A stretch of DNA of 13,484 nucleotides, taken from NCBI GenBank assembly GCA_029210905.1, contig JARGGF010000031.1, positions 1-13,484 on the forward strand, in the 5' to 3' direction. The notes below the pieces were generated by a model. The model worked only from the letters and a program-made list of their open reading frames with translations. It did no database searches and was not told where the DNA came from. Both the position numbers and the translations under genes were made by a program. Positions within the stretch are counted from its first letter, which is position 1. Every line of letters begins with the position of its first letter. The stretch comes from Bacteroidales bacterium. GTDB taxonomy: Bacteria > Bacteroidota > Bacteroidia > Bacteroidales > NBLH01. Positions 1-7,127 of the stretch are shown here, in pieces.

Positions 1-141
1 GCCGGGTCAATGGTTCTAACCAATTTATTTTTTGCAGGGGAAAAGAATAAGTACATCATGTCAACTCCCTGGACGGCACTATGCGAACTGTTAAATTTGC
101 TTTTGTTCCGGATTGGTTATTTTCATCAAAGGCAAAGATAG
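1..141 (+). other. Short open frame entering from the left edge, possible 3' end of a convergent gene
   Basis: Frame 1 of the plus strand is open for 46 codons from the window edge to a TAG at 139-141. The peptide reads AGSMVLTNLFFAGEKNKY at its start and ends RIGYFHQRQR, with a mixed hydrophobic pattern, and I cannot assign it to a family. A stem-loop follows 11 bases later, as expected after a gene end. A minus-strand frame over the same bases is also open (from about 116 to 1, with ATGs near 62), so coding is not established on either strand. Confidence 0.22.
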
Positions 142-152
142 AGATGCCAGGG

Positions 153-179
153 CAGAGGCATACAATATGCACACCTCTG
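153..179. terminator. Bulged stem-loop after the last GH92 gene, possible terminator
   Basis: CAGAG (153-157) pairs with CTCTG (175-179), and continuously GCATA (158-162) pairs with TATGC (166-170) around a CAA loop, with four unpaired bases at 171-174. It is about 70 bases beyond the stop of the secreted GH92 gene. On the plus strand it is followed by TTCGCTTTCGCT, on the minus strand by no T run, so it fits a plus-strand transcript slightly better. It could be a bidirectional terminator. The rest of 181-250 shows nothing further. Confidence 0.3.
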
Positions 180-250
180 TTCGCTTTCGCTAAAAGAAGG
201 CAGTACTTTATTATACCTTTATTTTAACTGGTTCATAATATTCAGAGCAT

Positions 251-2551
251 CTATTTCTCGGAAACTGACATAGAAAAAGGTGCTGCACTTTTATTTGTAC
301 CTCTATTATAATCAGGCATATAGGACATTTCAAACACTAACTTGCCACCTTTTAAGATTTCATCATGAGTAATAAAATTTCGATTTAATTCTTTTCCCTG
401 CAAATGAGCATTATTTATATAGATATTTTCTTTTGAATTATTATTCGCGATTATTTCAAAAGTATTTCCGTTTTCAAGTGTCAGGGTAATTTTATCGAAT
501 AATGGGGAACCTAAAACATATTCTCCGGTTCCGGGGCACACGGGATAAAATCCCATAGCACTGAAAACATACCAGGCTGAAGTTTGGCCATTGTCTTCAT
601 CTCCACAATATCCATCAGGTGTTGGTAAATACAGTTTGTTCATTACTTCCCTTACTCTTTGTTGTGTTTTCCATGGAGAACCAGCATAATTGTATAAATA
701 TATCATATGCTGTATGGGTTGATTACCATGTGCATAATTACCCATGTTCATAATCTGCATTTCACGTATTTCGTGAATTGGGAATCCATAATAGGAACAG
801 TCAAAATCAGGTGGCATGCTAAAAATGGTATCGAGCTTTGCAACAAATTTTTTATCTCCTCCCATTAAATTGCTCAAACCCTGTATATCATGAAAGACAG
901 ACCATGTGTAATGCAGGCTGTTGCCTTCGGTAAAAGCATCACCCCATTTTAAAGGGTTAAACGGAGACTGAAACTTACCATCTTTATTTTTACCACGCAT
1001 CCAGCCTGTTTCAGTATCGTATACATTTCGGTAGTTTTGCGAGCGCTTTGCGAATAATTCTATTTCTTTTTTTGGCTTTTTTAATTCAGAGGCCAGTTTC
1101 CAGATACAGAAATCTGCATAAGCATACTCTATGGTGCGTGCAGTATTTTCATTTATTTTTACATTATAAGGAATGTAACCTAATTCATTGTAATACTCTG
1201 CCCCAAAGCGGCCCACAGAATTAATTTCAGGCATAAATCCTTTAGTGTTTTTAATGATGGCTTCGTAGAGCGTTTCAATATCATAACCTCGAATACCTTT
1301 GAGGTAAGAATCGGCAATTAAAGAAGCAGAATTGGAACCAATCATACATCCTCTGTGACCCGGACTTGCCCATTCAGGCAGCCAGCCACTTTCTTTATAG
1401 GTATTAACCAGGCCTTGCATAATGTTGCTGTTCAATTCAGGATACATTAAAGTAAAAAATGGGAAAACTGCCCTGAAAGTATCCCAAAAACCATTATCGG
1501 TAAATAAGTATCCAGGCAGGACCTCGCCACTATAAGGACTATAATGCACTATTTTATTATCCTTATCAAATTCATAAAACTTCCTGGGAAACAGCAAAGT
1601 ACGATATAAACAGGAGTAAAATGTTTTAAGTTGGTCCGTACTTCCACCTTCCACTTTTATTTTTGATAACTCTTTGTTCCAGATTGCTTTTCCTTCGTTT
1701 TTAATGGTTTCAAAATCCTTGTCGCCAATTTCGCGCTTTAAATTTATTTCAGCCTGCATTGGGCTGATAAATGAAGAAGCAATTTTCGCATGTATCTTTT
1801 CACCCCTTTTTGTTTTAAAACCTACGACAGCTCCGACGTGTTCTGCCTCGGCAAATTTTGTATTTTTGTTTAGTGTGCTATCATTCCAGGTATGAGTGAT
1901 TTCAAAATCTTTATCAAAAACAATCACAAAATAATTATGAAAGTTTTCAGGTACTCCACCATGATTGTTTCGGCAATAACCAATAATTTTCCGTTCTTCG
2001 GGAATTATCTTTACCATGGAACCTTTATCAAATGCATCTATCAATATATATGAGCTATCGTTCTCCGGAAACGTAAACCTGAAGCTTACGGCACGTTCTG
2101 TAGGTGTAAACTCGGTAACCACATCATAATCTGCAAGATAAACACTGTAATAATGTGGATTTACTTGCTCAGCTTTATGTGAAAACCATGATGCCCTTTT
2201 ATTTTCATCAAACACCAATTTGCCAGTAATAGGAAATATTGAAAATGCTGCATAGTCATTAATCCATGGACTTGGCTGGTGGGTTTGTTTAAAGCCTAAG
2301 ATTTTGTGTGCATCATAATTATAGCACCAGCCATCATTCATTTTACTGGTTTGGGGAGTCCAGAAATTCATGCCCCATGGCAAGGCAATGGCAGGATAGG
2401 TATTGCCATTTGATAACAAATATTCAGAATCTGTCCCCATCAATGGGTTCACATATTCGGTATAATCTGTTGTGATGTTTGTTGATACATTTTGCCCTTT
2501 TGAATTACCCAGAAAAGAAACAAGTAAGAAGATGATGGCTATAGTTCTCAT
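251..2551 (-). CDS. GH92 exo-alpha-mannosidase, secreted; predicted alpha-1,2 type
   Basis: A 766-residue protein with a cleavable signal peptide (MRTIAIIFLL...SFLGNSKG before QN) and no lipobox cysteine, so probably free in the periplasm. The beta-sandwich covers about 30-265 and the (alpha/alpha)6 barrel about 285-766. GH92 enzymes are Ca2+-dependent inverting exo-alpha-mannosidases. Recalled BT3990 residues Glu533 (acid), Asp642 and Asp644 (base), and His584, Glu585 and Trp88 (+1 subsite) all have counterparts here at a constant offset of 8-9: Glu542 in TEGN, Asp651 and Asp653 in GDEDNGQ, His593-Glu594 in PIHEIRE, and Trp96 in QPSPW. This supports alpha-1,2 specificity. The HGNEPxHH segment of its neighbour reads HGNQPIQH (608-615) here. 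It is the last gene of the series, 141 bases after the other GH92, with hairpins between them that could lower its expression. Confidence 0.95.
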   Translation of the reverse strand: MRTIAIIFLLVSFLGNSKGQNVSTNITTDYTEYVNPLMGTDSEYLLSNGNTYPAIALPWGMNFWTPQTSKMNDGWCYNYDAHKILGFKQTHQPSPWINDYAAFSIFPITGKLVFDENKRASWFSHKAEQVNPHYYSVYLADYDVVTEFTPTERAVSFRFTFPENDSSYILIDAFDKGSMVKIIPEERKIIGYCRNNHGGVPENFHNYFVIVFDKDFEITHTWNDSTLNKNTKFAEAEHVGAVVGFKTKRGEKIHAKIASSFISPMQAEINLKREIGDKDFETIKNEGKAIWNKELSKIKVEGGSTDQLKTFYSCLYRTLLFPRKFYEFDKDNKIVHYSPYSGEVLPGYLFTDNGFWDTFRAVFPFFTLMYPELNSNIMQGLVNTYKESGWLPEWASPGHRGCMIGSNSASLIADSYLKGIRGYDIETLYEAIIKNTKGFMPEINSVGRFGAEYYNELGYIPYNVKINENTARTIEYAYADFCIWKLASELKKPKKEIELFAKRSQNYRNVYDTETGWMRGKNKDGKFQSPFNPLKWGDAFTEGNSLHYTWSVFHDIQGLSNLMGGDKKFVAKLDTIFSMPPDFDCSYYGFPIHEIREMQIMNMGNYAHGNQPIQHMIYLYNYAGSPWKTQQRVREVMNKLYLPTPDGYCGDEDNGQTSAWYVFSAMGFYPVCPGTGEYVLGSPLFDKITLTLENGNTFEIIANNNSKENIYINNAHLQGKELNRNFITHDEILKGGKLVFEMSYMPDYNRGTNKSAAPFSMSVSEK

Positions 2552-2606
2552 GATTTAAATGTTTAGATAGATTTGATAAAACTAATTCATTTTTTTGATA
2601 ATTAAG

Positions 2607-2622
2607 TTCAGGCGGGCCTGAA
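2607..2622. repeat. Second small hairpin in the GH92-GH92 spacer
   Basis: TTCAGG (2607-2612) and CCTGAA (2617-2622) form a 6-bp stem around CGGG. It lies immediately downstream, in the direction of transcription, of the larger hairpin and overlaps the end of its T-rich tail. It lies about 56 bases before the start of the secreted GH92 gene. It may belong to the same attenuator or to the gene's leader. Confidence 0.4.
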
Positions 2623-2655
2623 AAAATACAAACGACTTAGGCAAAGCCTAAGCCG
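2621..2655 (-). terminator. Hairpin plus T-rich tail between the two GH92 genes, possible weak terminator
   Basis: CTTAGGC (2636-2642), a three-base loop and GCCTAAG (2646-2652) form a perfect 7-bp stem. In minus-strand RNA it extends to 10 bp through one G-U wobble (2635/2653) and two more pairs (2633-2634 with 2654-2655); in plus-strand RNA that position would be an A-C mismatch. The minus-strand RNA then runs into a T-rich tail, TTTGTATTTTTT (2632 to 2621). Orientation and tail suit termination or attenuation of transcripts coming from the upstream GH92 gene. Confidence 0.5.
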
Positions 2656-2692
2656 AACTATTTGAATGACATAAAGGAAAAGTACTTTTCAT

Positions 2693-4975
2693 TTAATAAA
2701 TAATTGATTTTGGCCTATCATTTTCATCACTTCCAAAAGCTTTATTCGGCTGACTACCCATAAAAAACTCCAACGTACCCCCTTGTTGAATATCTTTATG
2801 CGTTATGAATGACTTGGAGTAATCCATGCCATTCAATTTTACTGACTGAATGTAAATATTTTTGTCATTATTGTCATGGGCTATTATTTTGAAGGATTTG
2901 TTATTTGCCAGGGCAATTTCAGAATTGTCAAGAATAGGGCTCCCAAAAACATAAGCCCCATTTTGAGGGTTAACGGGATAAAAGCCCATGGCCGACCAGA
3001 TATACCATGCTGACATTTGTCCACAATCTTCATTGCCGCAAAGGCCATCGGGTTTATCGGTATACATTTCTTTCATTATTTGCCTGACTTTCTCTGCAGT
3101 TTTCCATTGTTCTCCAGCATAAGCATACAAATATGTAATGTGATGTCCAGGTTCATTTCCGTGGGCATACATGCCAATAAGCCCTGAAATATCAGCAGAT
3201 GCTCCTTCCTCGAGCTTTTCCTTGATAACAAACAGGCTGTCAAGTTTTTTAATAAAGGCTTTTTCTCCTCCTAAAAGTTCAATCAATCCCTCAACATCCT
3301 GAGGAACCAGCCACAAATACTGCCAGCCATTTCCTTCACAAAACTCATCGGTTCTGTGGCTTGATGTGATTGGGTTAAAATCCTTTCGCCAGCTTCCATC
3401 GGCATTTTTGCCCTTAAAAAAACCATTGCTGGCATCGAAATAATTTTTGTAGTATTTTGATCTTTTTGAAAAGTATTCATAATCTTCCGTTTTGCCTAAA
3501 TCTTTAGCCATTTGAGCAATCCCCCAATCGTAGATAGCGTATTCCATGGCTTTGGCAACCGATTCGTGCTGTTTGTCAAAGGGTATGTAGCCTATTTCCT
3601 TAATAAAATCAACTCCCCTGTCATCGCGCATGGCTGTTTTAACCACAGCTTCATAAGCCAATTGGGTATCAAAACCTTTGAACCCTTTAAAATAAGCATC
3701 AACAATAATTGGGACTGCATTATACCCTATCATTACCCTGTTATCATGTCCCATTAGGTGCCATTCAGGCAGTTTACCTTCTTGTTTATATAATTCGAGC
3801 ATTGAATTAATAAAATCTGGAACTCTTTCTTGTTGTATAAGGGTGAATAGGGGATTAGCTGCTCTATAAGTATCCCATAATGAGAAAGTTGTATAATTTT
3901 TAAATGTTTTGCTATTGTATTGCTTTTTATCTGCACCCAGATAATCTCCATTATTATCATTGTATAAAGATGGGGCTATCATAGTATGATATAGTGCAGT
4001 ATAAAAGGTTCGTAAGATGGTTGAATCAGCTTCTGCTTTTATTTTGTTTAACTCGGAGGCCCAAAGTTCAATTGCTTTAGTATGATATGCGTCGAAGTCC
4101 CAGTTGGCGGCTTCGGTTTCAATGTTTTGTAATGCATTTTCTGTGCTAACAGGAGAAATACCAACTTTCAGCAAAACAACTTCACCGGCATTGGTTTTAA
4201 AGTTTAGTATCCCTTTTAGGGCATCACCTTCCTCTTCCGCTTCATTTAGTCTCAAACTATCGTTATAGATAACAAATTCTTCGATGGGTTTTGATATTTT
4301 TAAGGCAAAATAAATCCTTTGATCCATGGACCAGCCATTTGATATACGATAGCCAACAATGGTTTGGTTGTCAACTTTTTTCAGATATGTTTTTTTTGCT
4401 ACATCAGCAATCCCTTCTTTAAGGTCAACAATAATCCTTGATTGAGCAGATTCTGGGAAAGTATATTTATGCACACCTACACGCTCTGTTGTAGTTAATT
4501 CTGCTTTAATGTTGTATCTATCGAGTAGCAAAGAATAATAACCAGGCTCAACAAATTCATTATCATGGCTGTACAGGGATGCATAACCATTTAGATGATT
4601 TTCCTGTGTTCCGGCATTTGTAATTAAATCTCCTGTTGTTGGCATAATCAGGATGTCGCCTAAATCGGCACAACCCGTTCCTGTTAAATGGGTGTGTGAA
4701 AATCCCATTACAATGCTGTCTGAATAATGATATCCTGAACTCCAGTCCCAGCCCTTATAAAAATTATTAGGACCCAATTGCACAGCACCAAAAGGTACAT
4801 TTGCACCTACAAAAACGTGTCCGTGATAGTCACTTCCTATCATAGGATCGACATAGTGCGTTAATGGTGCAGAATCTGCAATGTTTTCTCCTTTATCAAA
4901 GCGGTTTCCGCAAGTGATTAGAAAAAAAATAGTTGTGAGGAATAGCAGATTTTTCATTTTGGGGAAATATTTCAT
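2693..4975 (-). CDS. GH92 exo-alpha-mannosidase, lipoprotein; not of the BT3990 alpha-1,2 residue type
   Basis: The frame is open from 5080, but the first 35 residues resemble no signal peptide. The ATG at 4975 (or 4957) gives MKYFPKMKNLL plus a hydrophobic run ending LITC, a lipoprotein signal, and a 760-residue product. Numbering from 4975: N-terminal GH92 beta-sandwich about 35-280, then an (alpha/alpha)6 barrel to the end. Visible family motifs are SHTHLTGTG (93-101), a CEGNGWQY segment with the expected acid Glu547, HGNEPGHH (605-612) and GNEDCGQMSAW (647-657) with Asp650. At the first acidic position of the base pair it has Asn648 rather than Asp. It lacks the His-Glu pair and the Trp that form the +1 subsite of the alpha-1,2 enzyme BT3990, and the loop there is 8 residues shorter, so another linkage such as alpha-1,3 is likely. 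There is no acidic run after the lipid Cys, so a periplasmic face is favoured. Confidence 0.92.
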   Translation of the reverse strand: MKYFPKMKNLLFLTTIFFLITCGNRFDKGENIADSAPLTHYVDPMIGSDYHGHVFVGANVPFGAVQLGPNNFYKGWDWSSGYHYSDSIVMGFSHTHLTGTGCADLGDILIMPTTGDLITNAGTQENHLNGYASLYSHDNEFVEPGYYSLLLDRYNIKAELTTTERVGVHKYTFPESAQSRIIVDLKEGIADVAKKTYLKKVDNQTIVGYRISNGWSMDQRIYFALKISKPIEEFVIYNDSLRLNEAEEEGDALKGILNFKTNAGEVVLLKVGISPVSTENALQNIETEAANWDFDAYHTKAIELWASELNKIKAEADSTILRTFYTALYHTMIAPSLYNDNNGDYLGADKKQYNSKTFKNYTTFSLWDTYRAANPLFTLIQQERVPDFINSMLELYKQEGKLPEWHLMGHDNRVMIGYNAVPIIVDAYFKGFKGFDTQLAYEAVVKTAMRDDRGVDFIKEIGYIPFDKQHESVAKAMEYAIYDWGIAQMAKDLGKTEDYEYFSKRSKYYKNYFDASNGFFKGKNADGSWRKDFNPITSSHRTDEFCEGNGWQYLWLVPQDVEGLIELLGGEKAFIKKLDSLFVIKEKLEEGASADISGLIGMYAHGNEPGHHITYLYAYAGEQWKTAEKVRQIMKEMYTDKPDGLCGNEDCGQMSAWYIWSAMGFYPVNPQNGAYVFGSPILDNSEIALANNKSFKIIAHDNNDKNIYIQSVKLNGMDYSKSFITHKDIQQGGTLEFFMGSQPNKAFGSDENDRPKSIIY

Positions 4976-5069
4976 AATTAGTGTCAATTTGAGTGAAGAA
5001 TAAAGAGGTGCAGCATTTGGTCCATCCTCTTGATTGATTTGTTTTACGCTGAAACAGGAATGAATTATA

Positions 5070-5102
5070 CAAAAATTCATATAAAATGATTATCTATTCA
5101 AA
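5070..5102 (-). promoter_or_regulatory. Possible promoter of the lipoprotein GH92 gene
   Basis: The minus strand has TTTG at 5102-5099, then 21 bases, then AATTTTTG at 5077-5070, one mismatch from the -7 consensus TAnnTTTG. The spacing is about two bases longer than the usual 19. It lies just downstream of the 15-bp stem-loop, as a promoter for the enzyme genes would. A start site near 5063 would lie past the ATG at 5080 and so agrees with translation starting at 4975. Confidence 0.3.
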
Positions 5103-5134
5103 ATTAATAAATTAATTAAATTTTTTATAATGAA

Positions 5135-5171
5135 TCTCTGATAAAGTTCAAATTAAGAACTTTATCAGAGA
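5135..5171. repeat. Perfect 15-bp inverted repeat (stem-loop) after the LamG gene
   Basis: TCTCTGATAAAGTTC (5135-5149) is followed after a seven-base AT loop by its exact reverse complement (5157-5171). It lies 38 bases beyond the stop of the LamG lipoprotein gene and upstream of the lipoprotein GH92 gene. Neither side carries a clean T tract, so it is an imperfect intrinsic terminator. It could instead stabilise the 3' end of the surface-protein message or serve as a dyad operator. It marks a boundary between the transport/binding genes and the enzyme genes. Confidence 0.75.
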
Positions 5172-5209
5172 AGTTTAAAAACCATAATTATGAAAAAGGA
5201 ACTATTTTG

Positions 5210-7117
5210 TTAATTTGTATTCCACTTTATTCCTCGCATTTCAGCATTATAATTTCCGGTAACATCGCTAAAGCCTACACCTGCTACCTTGTTAAGTGGT
5301 AAATATATTTGCAGATTTGGCTCCGTTCCTGTAATATTTGCATTTAAGCTGCCTACATTTCTTGCTTCATCCCACATTCGGAAGTTTTTTAATGAGCCAT
5401 TCATTTTTCCCCAACCATTTCCAAGCCAGATTTCGCCCCAGCCGGAAACATTCGGTACTCCAATGGTATCTCTGCCTGTTTCAACACCGTCAACATATAA
5501 GTATGTTATCGGAAAACCACCAACGTCTTCATTATGAACAATAGCGATATGTTGCCAATTTCCTGGAGTTATTGTTAATGAAGGAGCTGTTGGGCCCATT
5601 TCCCATCCATTAGGTCCTGAGGTGAAGTTTCTTAAGCCACCTGAATTAAGAAAAGCTTCTTCTGTTAATTCGGTAAAACCATAAACCCATATACCAAACT
5701 CGCCATTGTTAAAAAATTCACCGGTTCCATAACCTTCCAAAGATTTTACTTTTACTTCGAATTCGACAGTATAATTTCCCTGTGGAGTATAATTTGGAGT
5801 TATCCTTAAACCTACTGCATTAGGATCGTCCCTGTCAATAAAAATACCATCTGCATCGGCAACAGTCATTGATAAGGCAATGGCTAGTTTTCCATTAATT
5901 GATTCAGCGCCATCATCCAATTGATCTTGTCTGTTGGCATTAGCAATTAAATCATCTGCCTTGTCAATTAAGCTCTGCAAATAATTATTAGTACCAATTG
6001 GATAATCGCCGTCATTAGTTCCTTCAGATACAGGCATTGCCGCTTGCACTGCAGCTTTGACTGTGTTTATCGCAGTATAATCAAGTATAATTACCGGAGG
6101 AATACCACCTGCAACCCACTCGATATTTCCAAGAAATGTTCCTTTAAATTTACCATTAGTTGAGGGTATTTCGGTTCCCAAATCAGCATTAAATGGGATG
6201 TAGATTTCCAGATTGGCTTCATCGCCGGTAACCTCATTTAAGGTTTCATTAATTTGTGCTCCGGTCCTGACTTCAGACCATAGTCTAACATCCTTTACCA
6301 TAGCATTTACTACCCTGTCGTCCCAGGGCTTTGTATTTCCAATGGTAACAGGATAATCGCTGTCAGAATCAACATAAAGATTATCATTAGAGAGGATTTC
6401 TACTCCATCAAGATATAATTTATGGCTGGTAAGGTTATTTACATAACTTATAGTTATCCATTGGCCTGCTTTTATAGTTCCGGGCGCACTTTTTACATCA
6501 TTCCAACCATCACCACCTACATTAAGATGTACTACACCATCACCAAAATATCTGATATCAAAACCTCTGTCGTCTGGCCCACCTTCACCCATCACATTGG
6601 CAAAAAAGGTATTACTGTAACCTTTTTGATTCAGGTCAAGAATGTAAAATTTTGCCTCAATGGTAAAGGGCTTTTTAGTGATTGCATCTATTCCCCCGGC
6701 AACACCAGAACCGGCTGTATTATCAGAAATTTTTATCATGGTACCATTTTCCTGGTGAATCCATGGAATTGCAACTGTAACGATATTTTCTTCTAATTTA
6801 TTAAGATACAGGTTTACCTTATTTACAGCATCATCAATCTGGTTTTGAGATTTTGCGTTGGTAGTCATCCATTTGGCCCAAACAATTACGTCCTCAACTA
6901 CTGCAAGTGAGCCTGGCTTATATTGGCCAGGTAAGGTACCTTCTTCACTACTTGCTAATTTTGTTTCAGCAGCAGTAATAGCTTGCTCCAGTGATGTGGC
7001 ATCAAAGGGGCCGTATGTTTCTTCTTCCTTACACGAGGTGGCCATAACTATAAATAACATGACAACCAGTAGAGAAAGTATCCTAAAATTTTTATTTAAT
7101 ATTTTCATTTTTCTCAA
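5210..7117 (-). CDS. Surface lipoprotein with duplicated helical-hairpin + LamG unit, likely surface glycan-binding protein
   Basis: A 635-residue protein with a lipoprotein signal ending VMATSC (Cys29), followed by KEEE, a strong match to the surface-export signal of Bacteroidota. The mature protein is two copies of the same unit. Helical segments, FIVAR- or DUF4972-like, lie at about 42-112 and 348-415, and concanavalin/LamG-like beta-sandwiches at about 113-337 and 418-635. Parallel landmarks support the duplication: GQW...KLYLDGVE (218-240) and GNW...YLYVDGVE (519-546), VKDVRLW (274-280) and LKNFRMW (576-582), LEIYIPFN (303-310) and LQIYLPLN (602-609). No glycosidase catalytic residues are evident. 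Its place just after SusD is where PULs usually encode a surface glycan-binding protein, so carbohydrate binding is inferred. Met4 (7108) is an alternative start that keeps the signal peptide. A 15-bp inverted repeat follows the gene. Confidence 0.85.
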   Translation of the reverse strand: MRKMKILNKNFRILSLLVVMLFIVMATSCKEEETYGPFDATSLEQAITAAETKLASSEEGTLPGQYKPGSLAVVEDVIVWAKWMTTNAKSQNQIDDAVNKVNLYLNKLEENIVTVAIPWIHQENGTMIKISDNTAGSGVAGGIDAITKKPFTIEAKFYILDLNQKGYSNTFFANVMGEGGPDDRGFDIRYFGDGVVHLNVGGDGWNDVKSAPGTIKAGQWITISYVNNLTSHKLYLDGVEILSNDNLYVDSDSDYPVTIGNTKPWDDRVVNAMVKDVRLWSEVRTGAQINETLNEVTGDEANLEIYIPFNADLGTEIPSTNGKFKGTFLGNIEWVAGGIPPVIILDYTAINTVKAAVQAAMPVSEGTNDGDYPIGTNNYLQSLIDKADDLIANANRQDQLDDGAESINGKLAIALSMTVADADGIFIDRDDPNAVGLRITPNYTPQGNYTVEFEVKVKSLEGYGTGEFFNNGEFGIWVYGFTELTEEAFLNSGGLRNFTSGPNGWEMGPTAPSLTITPGNWQHIAIVHNEDVGGFPITYLYVDGVETGRDTIGVPNVSGWGEIWLGNGWGKMNGSLKNFRMWDEARNVGSLNANITGTEPNLQIYLPLNKVAGVGFSDVTGNYNAEMRGIKWNTN

Positions 7118-7127
7118 ATTTTAATAG

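Noticed and set aside
4976..5080. N-terminal 35-residue extension of the lipoprotein GH92 as real protein
   Set aside because: It precedes a complete lipoprotein signal sequence, which must be N-terminal to work.
6422..6796. 124-codon plus-strand open frame
   Set aside because: It is antisense to the first LamG domain of a clearly coding gene and its translation has no family features.
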